A stretch of DNA of 64,000 nt from Oreohelix idahoensis (GCA_024509875.1 JAMPIV010004259.1:186001-250000), one strand, 5' to 3'; positions 21,997-33,511 are shown, numbered from the stretch's first letter. The notes: generated by a model not told the origin, from the sequence alone. Translations and numbers: made by a program.

Positions 21997-22121
21997 ATGC
22001 TGTCGATTATAATGTAATGGATATGTGATTGAGACTTTCTGATTCAATTTATATCATTGTGCGCCCGTCCTGTCTTCAAAACCATCGATCTCTACATTTT
22101 GTTCCCACTGTTATCTTAACA
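21997..22121 (+). repeat. 125 bp direct repeat, left copy
   Basis: Nearly identical to 23489-23613, with about two mismatches near the right end. After the first bases it has TG...CA ends (TGTCGATTAT to CTTAACA). TGGTGGCCAGTATGGGGATA follows two bases after its right end, resembling a primer-binding site. No matching target duplication or polypurine tract was found, so an LTR identity is unproven. Confidence 0.75.
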
Positions 22122-23488
22122 TTTGGTGGCCAGTATGGGGATAATACAAGAAAGTATATGGGTAGATAAAGATAGTAATAAGAAAGTAATGAAGTAGTTA
22201 TAGATGTAAACTACCACACCTGCAAAACCAACAACAAAAACAATAGGATGTTGTATAGGATGAATTGTGTTTGGTTTGCCAGTAGAGTATGATTGCTAAG
22301 GCAAAGCCTACGTCACCTTTCCTGTGCCAAAGTTAATGTGGTAACCTTTTGGTTCACCAATATATTTCCATCCCTTTTTGTTGTTTAGTATGACTTAACA
22401 TATTTCATCGACCTCACACTTTGGTTTGATGTAATGTTTTTAAAAAAAAAATGATGTTATCATTTTTTTCCCCGGGGGTCGGTGTGAACTGTTAAGTCAT
22501 ATTCGAAGTTACAGTTAGGTGTTAGGGATTCTTGGTATACGGGGCTGGAGTTTGTTAGTAAGTAGGTTAAGGTCATGAGATACATGACGTGTATATGCAT
22601 GTGTGTGGGTAGAGAAAGGAGTAACTCTGTTTAGAGTGTATTTTTATTAAAGTATGCAAGCTTGGAAAGTGATATTTAAAAGTTCACTGTTAGAAGCACG
22701 TAGAGACGTAGAGTATGGTTGAAGAATACTCAGGGGCGTTCATGTGTGAATTGAGGTTTACAGGACATGAGAAAAGCGTGCGAAGTGAATGAAGTTAGCA
22801 TACGTGTCAGAGAAGAATACTGAGTTGTTAAAGGGGAGTCTGTGGCCATCCGTCGTGGGAGACGGTCAGTGTTTTCTAGAGTATGTGAATAATGTATGTG
22901 ATTTTCATTATAATATATGGATGTGACGCGATGATGTTTCGCGTAAGGTGTATTTACAAGGCCTTTATATATTATTATTTATAAGCGCGTTGTGGGTTTC
23001 CCGCGCTGTAAAGTTCAGGAGGAACTAGTATGCCTGGTGATTAGACCAGAGGTATAGATATATGTGCGAGGAGTGAATGCCGCACTTTGGATTAAAAAGA
23101 CACGTCGTTTTCCCGTGTCAATAGGAAGTCTATGGTAAGACTATTATATGCTATTATTTGAATGCGCGTTGTGTGCTTTCCCGCGCCAATAGGAGATCTA
23201 CGTAAGCGCGTTGTGGTTTTCCCGCGCTGTTAAGTTCTGGAGGAACTTGGATAGAGATATATGTGCGAGGAGTGAATTCCGCACTTACATTGAAAGTAGG
23301 ACCACGGAGATATATGTGCGAGGTGGGAATGCCGCACTTACATTGTATACAGACCATATAGAGATTTATGTGCGAGGAGTGAATGCCGCACTTACATTGA
23401 ATGCAGTTGTTACCAGTACGTTAGGATGACGGTACTACATGATCTAATTATGCAAGTATTTGTACTATTGTTGCTGATGTCCAGGACT
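22122..23488 (+). mobile_element. Possible TRIM-like non-coding unit between direct repeats
   Basis: About 1.37 kb with no coding potential, bounded by 125 bp direct repeats. It opens with a primer-binding-site-like TGGTGGCC. It contains an AT-rich 10 bp-stem hairpin at 22446-22468 and the hairpin array at 22926-23391. Terminal-repeat retrotransposons in miniature have this form, but a simple segmental duplication is also possible. Confidence 0.4.
22926..23391 (+). repeat. Array of twelve short perfect hairpins
   Basis: Stems (left arm/right arm): ACGCG 22926/22940, AGCGCG 22984/23002, AGTTC 23012/23022, GTGCG 23064/23081, GACACG 23099/23114, AGTCT 23127/23138, GCGCG 23164/23182, AGCGCG 23205/23223, AAGTTC 23232/23243, GTGCG 23263/23280, GTGCG 23316/23333, GTGCG 23370/23387. 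Each right arm is the exact complement of the left arm. Loops are 5-13 bases. Several hairpins share loop wording (TTGTG...TTTCC) while stem sequences differ in matched pairs, and a CGAGGAGTGAATGCCGCAC block repeats. Confidence 0.8.
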
Positions 23489-23613
23489 ATGCTGTCGATT
23501 ATAATGTAATGGATATGTGATTGAGACTTTCTGATTCAATTTATATCATTGTGCGCCCGTCCTGTCTTCAAAACCATCGATCTCTACATTTGGTACCCAC
23601 TGTTATCTTAACA
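23489..23613 (+). repeat. 125 bp direct repeat, right copy
   Basis: Second copy of 21997-22121. It is followed directly by CCGTCCATCC and the tetranucleotide tract. The left copy is also preceded by CCATCC-rich sequence, so unequal exchange through these tracts could have made the duplication. Confidence 0.75.
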
Positions 23614-23862
23614 CCGTCCATCCATCAATCCATCCATCCATCAATCCATCCATCAATCAATCCACACATCAATCCATCCATCAATCCATCCATCAATCCA
23701 TCCATCCATCAATCCATCCATCCATCAGTCCATCAACCCACCCATCCATCAACCCATCCATCAACCCATCCATCCATTCATCCATCCATTCATCCATCCA
23801 TCAATCCATCCATCCATCCATTCATCCATCCATCCATTCATCCATCGATCCATCCATCCACC
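23614..23862 (+). repeat. (CCAT)n-type tetranucleotide tract
   Basis: About 250 bp of TCCA units with interspersed CAAT, CCAC and CATT variants. The long Ile-His-Pro-Ser frame through it is an artefact. Confidence 0.96.
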
Positions 23863-23876
23863 AAACTGATCTTTAT

Positions 23877-24000
23877 TTGATTTGGTTTGGTTTTAAGGAC
23901 TGTCTTCAATGCACACGGGCAACTTCGTTAGTGCTCCGATCTCTTCCCTTAGATCACACAAGGATGATCTCAGTATAATGCAGGAACTCCAATACCACAG
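23877..24000 (+). repeat. Repeat F, copy 1
   Basis: Shares GTTTGGTTT, ACTGTCTTCAATGCACACGG, AGTGCTCCGATCTC, TTAGATCACACAAGG and GATCTCAG with 37585-37710. Short dispersed repeat of unknown type. Confidence 0.7.
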
Positions 24001-24139
24001 GCAAGGACTGTCTATCTATTTTCTTTATATATTTGTCTACCTGTTCATTAGTCAGTCCTATCGTGTCATCTCATCCAGAACCTCGTATCTTAACTCTGTT
24101 CACCCATTTGATTATATCGGCGGCTGAAACCGAAGACGC

Positions 24140-24398
24140 ATCAAAAGAGATGATTGCAGTTAGCGACTCATAGCTTGACTGCTTGTGTCAGGGTCAGCGA
24201 ACCAGAGCTGACCAAGACTCTACTCCACCTTCAAGTGGTGGTCCTGGAAACAGGCTGCATCACTGCAGTCTGGCTGAGAGAGTAGGGATCGAAGAGGGAA
24301 GGCTAACCCGGTCCCAGAAATGCCATGCTGAAACCGAATGTATCGGGCCGATCGGCGCAAATATCGCAGCTTTGCTGTAAACGGCGACACAACGTAAC
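24140..24398 (-). repeat. Repeat E, copy 2 (interrupted)
   Basis: Reverse complement of 9655-9945. It is interrupted at 24398 by the solo LTR and resumes at 25031-25056 with AAACGTCCTTTTCAGGACGA. Joining the two sides with one copy of GTAAC reproduces the layout of copy 1. Confidence 0.85.
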
Positions 24399-25025
24399 TG
24401 TTGCGTTGTCATTATATCATGTCCTCTGTAACATTTTGAGTTACTCGGGCCAAGTTAGTGTAGGGACATACAGCTGAACAACGCACACAGCAACACACCA
24501 AAAATATCCAGATCACCACCAAGGCCGAGTGGACAGTTAAACAAAGTTTATTAATATAAACACAGCTCCATAGGTATCAACCTGGAAGCCATTATAGCGT
24601 ATGGCATAATATATATATCGTCCTCAGTATCGGTATGTGGCGTCAATAGATAGTACACTGTCCCCGACAGTTTTCCTCATATTTATTTAATCAGTTCAAA
24701 GAAATACATACTTCCTTTCACCTGCATATATCTAGTACCCTTCACAAAAGATCTTGAAGTACATAAATTGGTATCATATAGGAATCAATCACCGACTCAT
24801 ATAAATCTCAGGAGCTCAAACCCAATACTTCCACTCGCCACGAAACACACCATAGCCCTCCTACCTTCTCTCCCACCAGTCACCTGTCTCACGAGACCCA
24901 GCCAAGCATGACGGCTTAATGTAGCTCACCCGTCTTTTCCAGTGACCCGTGTAAAAATAAACAAACACAGCCACGCTGAGCTAACGCTATATAATACACA
25001 CTTGTTATGAATTTTAATCATAACA
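24399..25025. mobile_element. Solo LTR (627 bp)
   Basis: Starts TGTTGCGTTG and ends ATCATAACA. It is flanked by a 5 bp target duplication GTAAC (24394-24398 and 25026-25030). It sits inside repeat E, whose intact paralogue at 9655-9945 shows the empty site. No internal region is present, so it probably arose by recombination between two LTRs. Its sequence does not match LTR-1, LTR-2 or LTR-3, so it marks another LTR family. Confidence 0.88.
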
Positions 25026-25084
25026 GTAACAAACGTCCTTTTCAGGACGAACGCAGAAGAAGAAGGAGTACACGGTGGCTAATA

Positions 25085-25260
25085 TAAGAGTGTGCATGAG
25101 GCTGGCAACTCCAACGTGTAAAACAAATTGCTATATAAACCACCACTATAAGAGCACGTGAATGCTTGGTACGGGCTTTCTGCAAGGGGACTAGCTGTAA
25201 TGATGGGCCCATGCTTCATAAGGAACGAAAGTGAAAATGATGGTGATGATGATGATTTGA
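25085..25260 (+). repeat. Repeat D copy
   Basis: ATGAGGCTGGCAACTCCAAC, TTGCTATATAAACCACC, GGCTTTCTGCAAGGGGACTA, CCCATGCTTCATAAGGAACG, then GATGATGATGAT. 5' part shorter than at 16320. Confidence 0.7.
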
Positions 25261-25869
25261 CTATATCACAGAACGTGTGAGTACGATACCTGAATTCGAA
25301 TCCTTTGAAATGAAAGAGTATCTCGTGAAGGCCTGTGGTCTTTTGTCTGACTCTAAGGATATCGTAATCGCTGGGAGCGTATGAATCCGACAGAATCTTG
25401 TCCAACGACCGAAATAAACTGCAAGTAAAAATTTGTGATAAAATCAATGACTGCAATGAGTGGATGGTGACAGAGAGGAGAAATATGCCAGTTAATGAAG
25501 TTTAAGCCGGAATCAGCGATCAGGTGACGGAGAAGAAATAACAAAATGTGACATCATCATCAGCATCAGCTGCAGTCTCCACAGCGAAGGTCGTCTGCAA
25601 GTTATCTCACTTACTTCTCTCTCTTGTCTCAATGGTGCATACTTATAGTCTCTTTTCTGTCCATTTCTTGATGTTATCTTTGCACTCATAGCGCTGTCTT
25701 TCTGTTGTACATTTTCCTTCACCTCTGCCTTCCATAATGGTTTTTTATTTGGCAAATATAATTTAATTGTCTAATTTTGATATCCTTTATTAATTCTCTT
25801 TTAATTCATAGCTTTTCTATGACCTCTTTATTGCTTTTCTTCTCTTTTTATGAGACGTACCCTGTTCTT
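25261..25869. other. No recognised feature
   Basis: AT-rich sequence lacking a repeat match or coding signature that I can support. Confidence 0.4.
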
Positions 25870-26110
25870 TTTGTCACGGGTTGCCTCCTCCTCCCCCCCC
25901 CTCCTTGCTGTCTGTGGCAGTGGTCCAACAGTGGCCAAAACCTAGAGTACCAAATGTAGGTCTTCAAATGTGTCTAGCTTCGCACAAGATTACACTTGGC
26001 AGCGTTGTAGATAGAAGGTAAATGATGCTTCTACCTCGAGGGAGTATTCACAAGATATTTCAGAAGTCAAGAACAATACTGAATGCGTCTGAGCACGTTA
26101 ACTTTTCATC
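25870..26110 (+). repeat. Repeat C, copy 2
   Basis: Inverted relative to 15750-16010. Shared order: GGCAGTGGTCCAACAGTGGC, CTTCAAATGTGTCTA, GCACAAGATTACA, GATGCTTCTACCTCG, CACAAGATATTTC, ACAATACTGAATG, GTTAACT. Confidence 0.75.
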
Positions 26111-26201
26111 TGACCCGCCGCCTGTTGTGAAGATGTATATTGTATGATTTAGCTCGATCAAGCCCCCCACTGATTTAATTCAGCAAAATTCCTCTTATTA
26201 G

Positions 26202-26204
<3 letters not shown>

Positions 26205-26284
<80 letters not shown>
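26205..26284. repeat. (AT)n tract used as LTR-3 target
   Basis: About 80 bp of AT. Its last five bases (ATATA) and the five after the 3' LTR of LTR-3 (34187-34191) form the target duplication. Confidence 0.95.
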
Positions 26285-26288
<4 letters not shown>

Positions 26289-26968
26289 ACGGCGCTATTT
26301 CGCAGTGCATCTTTTGTACGAAAAGTTAGCCTGGCAACACCGGGGATAGCTAAACCCGCGGGTCAGGTGACTACGGAAAGCCGGGAATCAAGCGCGAAGG
26401 TAGTAGTGAGATTCTAGCCAGTGTCCGAGTAGGACGGATTTATTTTCCCTTTGCCAGCGAGTAGCTGTGAAGTTCATGTTATGGACTATGGGTTTTGAGA
26501 GCTTGCCATATTCGGTCTTGGTGGATTGTTATGTGATTAGTCTAGTACAGTGTAGAGTCTAGATTGTACAACTGTCAGGCCGTTAATTTATAAGTTGACA
26601 ACGATTTGAGCATTTCTTTGTCACAGTTTTGCCGCTCAAGGTGAGCAATAGTCATTGCAGTGTTTTGTCAGTGGAGGTCGTACTGTTATGTATGATACTG
26701 ATAGATTAAGTTGTTGAGGCAAGTTACATTGGCATTTCTGTACTGTATTTCATGCGTATTGGCCGTGTGATGACTTATTGTTATTGTGCATAGCATTAAA
26801 GGGAAGTACCTGTAGAAGGTGTTGATTTCTTATGTCAGCCATTGTTGTGTGGTCATACGTCTAGAAGAATGAGCCTATTAGTGTTATTATAAATCCACAC
26901 TACAGTGGTACAACCATAGTGAATTGGTTCTAACAACTGAGGACATTGTCTATACAGTTGTTCTGACA
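26285..26968 (+). repeat. 5' LTR of LTR-3
   Basis: 684 bp, TG...CA ends. A TATA-like ATTATAAAT lies about 80 bp from its right end. It matches 33512-34186 along its whole length. Confidence 0.92.
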
Positions 26969-27466
26969 GCTGGGGAGCTCTTGTCCGAATTGTTAAAGGC
27001 CGTGAGGCCTATATCTTCATTATAAAGGCTAGAAGTTATAGATGGTGATAGTAGCATTGTGTTCACGCCTTCAGGTTTCACAGCGTTCACGGCAGTGTGT
27101 TATTTTGGTTAGGCAGTAGGCAGTGAACTGTTTACGTTCTGGGGTAACCCGCTAGCGGTAGTTGACCTAGATTGGAAATAGGTCACAGTGAAAGGTTGGT
27201 ATTGTCAGTTCAGAGAATATTTGTCAATTACTGGGTTCGGCACTGTTTCTGCAAGTTAATTTAGTGCTAGGGTGGCAAGTAGTGATAGAATAGGGTCAAA
27301 AGGGGTAGAATAAAGTTGCAGCTGGCGTCTGGCATTACAGTCTGAGATATTACAAGGTGCACTTTGTAGCTTAGTGCTAGGAAGGTGGTGATCCAGTCGG
27401 AGCAGCGGAGGTTAGTGTGACAGGTGTCGGTAGGTGATTCATGAAAGATGTAGAGGATAATAGTTT

Positions 27467-27680
27467 GGCAATATTTTTCGGTAATAGTTTGGCCCGAGTG
27501 ACTGACTGTGTGTGTCGTCAGGAGGGAATAATTCGTCAATATTGGTTGGTAATAGGTTGGCCCGAGTGACTGACTGTGTGTGTCGTCAGGAGGAATAGTT
27601 CGTCAATATTGGTTGGTAATATTTGGCCCGAGTGACTGACTGTATTTGTCGTCAGGAGGGAATAGAGATCGTCAAGATTG
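27467..27680 (+). repeat. ~68 bp tandem repeat, 3 copies, in LTR-3 leader
   Basis: Each unit contains TTGGCCCGAGTGACTGACTG, then GTCGTCAGGAGG, then TCGTCAATATTGGTTGGTAA. Conserved between copies apart from small changes in the third. Confidence 0.9.
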
Positions 27681-29712
27681 GTAGATTTCAGGAGTATAAA
27701 TAGTGGTGGTGGCATCTTAGGGTGTGTGCAACTCCTTGTATCTGGATAATGGTCTAGATCAATGCAACCATAGAAGATTGGTTCTTGACATCGTTGTTCT
27801 TGTAGCCAACCTGCAGCAGTGTCATCACTCGTACTGCTCTACCTACCTGGGAACATTACCTTCCAGGGTTTTTGCCAAGTTCACGCCATATCGATGTGCC
27901 ATTCCAGTGGGAGCCTACCCATGCCCTTTCGTGGCCCTAGTACAGCTTGAAGGGATGCCAGTTACCGAAGCCTGCTGATCTGAGGGGTCCTGGAATACAC
28001 TGTGCTGAAGACTGCTGGGTTCCTGAAGGGTTGCAGTGAAGTGAACTTTGCTTGGATACATATATAATACGCATCACCGTGCCAAAGACATTATCGTTAT
28101 TTTCTGGCACATAGACTTGCGAAGAAGTCTGGTTATCTGAACATTACTGTGGATATACAGTCGTTATTCGTGCTGTGGACAGTGCAGAGATAACACAATG
28201 AAAAACATTGTTGTACGTTTCAAGTGTGAAGACCTGTTCGTGCCGTTTTCATCGACCGTCATCTGTGTTTGAGGAGCTACGTGGAGGAGCATCGCTGGAT
28301 CATCAGTTAAATTATTGTTTGTATATCTGTGTATGATCTGTTGTATTTATGTTTTCTGTTCTTTTGTGGTGTTTCCTTTAAATTCTGTTTTCTTCCTTCA
28401 CATTTTTTTTCTTTTCGGTCTATCCATCTGGTACAATTTATCGTACAGTCGGGTCGTTTAGATTAGTGGGACATTTCTGTTCGGGTCGTGTTAGATTAGC
28501 ATAAAGCAATAAGCTTGGTTCTGTTTCTACGTCTGTTTCTTGAGGTTGGCTTATTGGTTTGTTGTTGTTTTCTTTCCTTGTGTTTTGTTCCTTTCCCTCG
28601 CTTTCTTTGTAGAAACTTGGTCTGTGTCTTTTAAGGCGTTAGTTAGTTAGGTGAGATTTGTCACTCTATTTCCAAGCACTTGGGGGATATATAATATATA
28701 TTTATATATATATAATAAATATTGGATATGTTATAGTGATATTATTACTGATATGTGATTTAGTTTATTTTGATTGGTGTGATTAAGTTAATGGCTAGTG
28801 AAGGAGATAGCTCTCAACACGTCATTGTTAAGTGTAGTGGTTGTTTTTAGTCTGCTGTGTTTAGTGTTATATTTGTGAGTTCAAAGGGTGGACGGGTGGC
28901 AAGTTTAATTCTTCCTTTTCTTACTTGTGGGAAAAGATTGGATTAGACTGATTCCTTTCTAGGGTGTGGCTGTGTGTGTTTAGTGGTGGAGTAAGGCAGA
29001 ACGGTTTCCTGCGACTGCCATACTTAACATTCCAAGCTCAGTATTTGTTAGGTGTACTGGTGGAGTTTGTATTTACGTTGTCGTGTACATTCAGTAATTC
29101 TATTGTTGTGTTTAAGTGGTGTGATCTCTCGTTCCTTCTTGTTATCTTGTAAATACGTTAAAGGGTATCTCTTGTTTTCGCCCGTTGTCAGTCACGCTTT
29201 GTATATATCAGTCTATCCCTGCTCTGATCTTGTCTGTCATCTTATTCCTCGTGATTGGTATTTATCGTAGTGTTTGGTGTGTGTCTTTTCATCTGTGGAG
29301 TGATCATTTTTGCCAGTTGTAAACTTTTGATATTAGGTAGAATATAAAGAATTGTAATACTGTCATAGTACAGCACCAAGGTGGGTGTTAGTAAGATACT
29401 GTGGTGAAGAAGCTGTGTCATTTTTCAATTTTTGTGGCGGTACCACAACCTTACAGTTTTGAGGTGGCATAGCACCAAGAGGTATTTATCAGCTGATGAA
29501 ATACAACTTTTGACTATAGTAAGGGTCTTTTAGTTGTATCACAGAGACTAAGTGGTCGGAAGGACCGAAACCTAGAGAGTAAGGAGACAGAGAGGTATCT
29601 GTTGATATAAGTGAGGTGGTTTGTGGTACATGTTAATGAGTAGCTGCATAGTGAGAATCTATAGCAAAAGAAGCAGAGTCATAGATAGTATTGAGTATTG
29701 TGAGTGTACATC

Positions 29713-30760
29713 ATGGACTTAGAAGGTTTCATTCGTATAGGCAAAGAATGTGGATACACTGGGAAAGAACTAACGGATTACGCCAAGGCAGAATACCACT
29801 CAAAAGAGAATCAGGATGCCTTAAGAGATTTACGTGCCGAGGAACGAGAACTCAAGAAGACAGAGTTAGAATTACAGGAAAAGAAGATACAAGAAGATAG
29901 AGAATTTCAGGAAAAGAAGATAAAAGAAGAAAGAGAATTTCAGGAAAAGAAGATAAAAGAAGATAGACAATTTCAGGAAAAGAAGATGGAACGAGAATTT
30001 CAGGAAAAAAAGATGAAAGAGGATAGAGAGTTAGAATTAGAGAGGGAGAGAATGAGGATTGATAAGGAAATACAATTAAAGAGGTTAGAAGTGGGTGCGA
30101 GTGGTCAGAACTCGACTCGGGGGGGGGGGAGGGGGGGGGGGGGGGGGGGGGGAGGGTCTCATCGTCTCATGGTCCCTTTAGGCTACGTCTGCCAAATTTT
30201 AATGATAAAATCGACAGTTTAGATTTTTTACTTGAGAGGTTCGAGGCCGAATGCGTGGCCTGGAAGGCTGTCAGAGATCAGTGGCCATCTCTGTTATCAA
30301 CATTGCTGGTGGGGCCCGCAATGGAGACTTTTCATAGCCTCTCGCTCTAAGAGCGGGCATATTACGACAAGGTGAAGGAACGGTTGCTCCGGAAGTTCCG
30401 TCTGACGGCTGACGGGTACAGGACGTGCTTTAGTGTGACGTACGTCTAGTTTGACAAGTGAATTTTCCCTGATATGATGGATGATTTAAAGGGACCCTTG
30501 GCTTTTCATAACATTAGAACCCCTGAACATTTGTTGTAACTTTTCGTTTGCCAGAACTCATTCCACTGGGACTCATTTAGTAGGCGGCACGAGATCTAAG
30601 AGACAGACCGAGGGATCTTAGGGGAGACTATCGGCGCTATCAAAGACAGTAGTTTTCCCTGATACAAGACGCAGTTGCTTGCCGCTAATTTCGCGTCTCG
30701 GTGTCAATCGAGGAACCGAGCGAACGGGGGAAAGCGAAACGGGCAACAGCGAGCGGAATA
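29713..30760 (+). pseudogene. gag: LTR-3 Gag, frameshifted
   Basis: ATG at 29713 opens a frame whose first ~40 residues (M-D-L-E-G-F-I-R-I-G) lead into a highly charged coiled coil with repeated F-Q-E-K-K-I/M units (about residues 55-125). A run of roughly 33 G at 30121-30153 follows and throws the frame. A Gag capsid-like sequence resumes in another frame after the run (L-R-L-P-N-F-N, then L-L-E-R-F-E, then L-L-R-K-F-R), with a stop at about 30349 and more beyond 30440. The coiled-coil N-terminus resembles that of the LTR-2 Gag, which suggests related families. Confidence 0.75.
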
Positions 30761-30837
30761 CGAAGACCTAGGGGGCGGCTTCCATCTTCTTGATTTGGCG
30801 GTCAGATCCCCAAAAAGTTCGTGAGATTTCAATTAAG

Positions 30838-31600
30838 TTGTCACAGTTTATCATGTCCCACTTCAACTTAACATTCATATTCTAGCTAATAGGACCATGT
30901 AGAAACTAGACACGTGTATCCACTCGTCTGGCCAGGGACCTTTACAGGAAGCCACGAGGCTTTATTGAAATCTTGTTATAAGATTTTTCCCTGGGATTTT
31001 TTATATATTTGCAGTATGATTTTCTAATTCTGTGCAAAGCGGTTAATATATATATTTTTGTGTAAAGTGTTCTAGGTGTCTAGTCATTTTTTCTATTTCA
31101 AGGGATTTTGTGTTCTAGATAATTTAAAATCAATTTAATATAAACCATTCTCAAGTGTTCCAGTTTTAAATATAATGATCTATCTATTATATTATTTCAA
31201 AAGATAATAGATTGCTTAAATTAAACTTTTAAAGTCGCGAAGGGAAATTTATAATTTAATTAATTCAGTTAAGTCGTTAGTTTTATAGTTGTGGGGTTTT
31301 TAACCACTTAGAATTCGGCGCAGTGTTTATTAAATACATTAATTAAATACTTCGAGTTTATTATAGGCTTAACGGGAAGATTTCATCAGCGCTTTAGAAG
31401 GTTATTTGTTTTCGGTATATTACAGGTCTTTTTTTTTTCTTTCATACAGGAGTGGATCGTAACCGGTGCGATCCCAGCATTAAAGAAAAAGCAATAAGAA
31501 ATCAATCTAAGCAAAAGCCATAGCATAAACAGTTGTGTAGAGTTCCCCTGGACGGCAGAAACTTGTTTCCAGAGGTCGGGTCTGTCAGACGCCTTAGTCG
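30838..31600. other. AT-rich non-coding block inside LTR-3
   Basis: Between the Gag remnant and the nucleocapsid region lies about 760 bp of AT-rich sequence without a frame. It could be a further insertion or deeply decayed gag. No target duplication was identified. Confidence 0.4.
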
Positions 31601-31689
31601 CAGGCGTCGGCAAGGTACAGCGCCAACCATGGCAAAATCAGTCAGGCGATGCAGACAGGTGCCAAGAGCAGAAGTACGATAGGCCCTCC

Positions 31690-32645
31690 AGTCCCTAAAA
31701 CCACGCAGAGGAAATTATGGTAACTTCCGATCTCATCGGAATGGTCGGTCAAATTGGCACAACCGACAATGGAAAAGTTATAGCGACGCAGGAGAGCGCC
31801 AAACGCGAAAGCCGGTACACTTTGAGGAATCTCGTGACGAGGATCGGTTTTATTATAAAACAAAACATTCCAAGCGGAGGAATGGGTCCACGGATAGTCG
31901 ATCATTTGATTCCGATGCGCGGTCTTCACCAGTGAGCAGTCCCAGCAATAGTCCACGTGATGAGTAAAAAAGGGAACGCAGATGTTCCAATTGTAATGGA
32001 AGGGGCCATTATGCTAATGTGTGCACTACCCCGATTGAACACGCGAATTCCGTGTTTGTGATGGACACAGTCAATAGCGAGGACTGTGTTGGGTGTCGTC
32101 CTCTGTTCCATGCGAACGAGAATATTGTGCTACACTGCGGACATGCTGTACCATGTCTGTCGGAGGTCCATGCGACTGGCAAGGTGGCTCTCCACAAAGG
32201 TGTAATGGAGAAGAAACCAGTCTCGGTGTTGAGGGACACTGGATGTACCACAGTTGGGGTGCGTCGGTCGTGTATCGACTATTCCTGCCTTACAGGCAAA
32301 ACTGTAAAACGTACCACGTTTGGGGGCAAAGTTGAGTCTTACCCCCAGGCGTGTATTAATGTGGACACCCCGTTCATAACAGGTAGAGTGAACGCGTTTG
32401 TCCTAGAGAATCCAATCGCCGATTTGATCCTCGGAAATGTACGGGGAGTGCACAACGCCACGAAAGTGGGTGGAGCAGCGGCTCAGCAACAACAAAGTCC
32501 CGAGGCGGACGATCAGTTGTTCGAGGTATCACCACCTGACAAGAAAGTACATCTGAGACGGGGTTCGCGGCAAGTGCCAAGTGACATAAATAGGAACAGT
32601 AGAGGCATATCCGAGGGCTTGATAGCTGGCGACCGCAAGGTATGA
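31690..32645 (+). pseudogene. LTR-3 nucleocapsid and aspartic protease
   Basis: One frame runs from an Arg/Ser/Asn-rich nucleocapsid-like region through a single TAA at 31965-31967 into a canonical C-X2-C-X4-H-X4-C knuckle at 31983-32024. It continues into a protease-like domain with D-T-G-C (about 32246-32257), a T-G-K-T-V-K-R-T-T region and the A-D-L-I-L-G-N end motif. The frame ends with TGA at 32643-32645. The fold and D-T-G identify a retropepsin, which would process Gag. With one nonsense codon upstream and no pol downstream it is not functional as a unit. Confidence 0.75.
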
Positions 32646-33488
32646 GTTCGCAATATCCCCGAAGGCTAGCTGGCGAACACTCAGACGAGTGTTTAATGAA
32701 GTCGCGCCAGTGAAGTGTGTGGAGGTATTGTCATTGCGGGACAATACCAAAGTTGCACGAGTGACTTTCGCGAATAGGTGGGGTGCGCGTGATGCAGTCA
32801 GGTGGAAGCACATATCGTTGCTCCATAACCACCTGCTGATAGTCCAGCAATAGCAAGGGATAGGTATCGGGTTCGCGTTCAGTAGGATGTTTCGGTTAAC
32901 GCGAACCGAACTATGGAGTCTGACCCACGCCTCCAGTACTATTCTGATAAATATAAGTTGTTTTGTGCAACTTTATAATGTACTGAGGAGGTGTTTACAT
33001 GTGACAGTGGGTAGCAATTAATTGCAACCACGTTAGAAATGTTTTGGTAAACGCTAAAGATCATGTTTATGCTATACTATGTTATGCTTGGAATTTTATG
33101 GATTATGGCGCCATAAATGCAATTAACTATAGAGTTGAATTTACTATATGCTTGAATTTTGTGAAGAAGGACTGGTTGTACTAGTTATTGATTATTGTGT
33201 TATGTATACCTATGTAATAGTTACTATGAATGTACCATGCACTGTGTTTTGGGTGACCAGGGGAGGCCAGTCGTTGTCATTTTTCACGACTTCCAGAACC
33301 TTGGATAACCTAAGTCATACTCATGTTGTGTTTTGTGGATGGTTGAAAAATGCAGGAACGACAATGGTAGTGAAAAACTATGGCATTATCTAGGCAAATG
33401 AGGAGATGCTGTGATGGCATATGGTCGTCCAAACTCCTAGGGGGGTCGGGCAAAGCTTCCTCCGATGAAAGAAAACTACGTTTTCTCT
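32646..33488. other. LTR-3 3' internal region, no pol
   Basis: No RT, RNase H or integrase motif in any frame that I could recognise. This is where pol would be in a complete element. Confidence 0.6.
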
Positions 33489-33511
33489 CGTAAAGGGGGG
33501 GGGGGGATGGA
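33489..33511 (+). other. Polypurine tract of LTR-3
   Basis: TAAA followed by about 14 G and ATGGA immediately before the 3' LTR. Confidence 0.8.

Noticed and set aside
23521..23880. 119-residue Ile-His-Pro-Ser frame
   Set aside because: Translation of the CCAT-type tract.
27724..27978. Short frame in the LTR-3 leader
   Set aside because: No recognisable motif and located in a non-coding leader.
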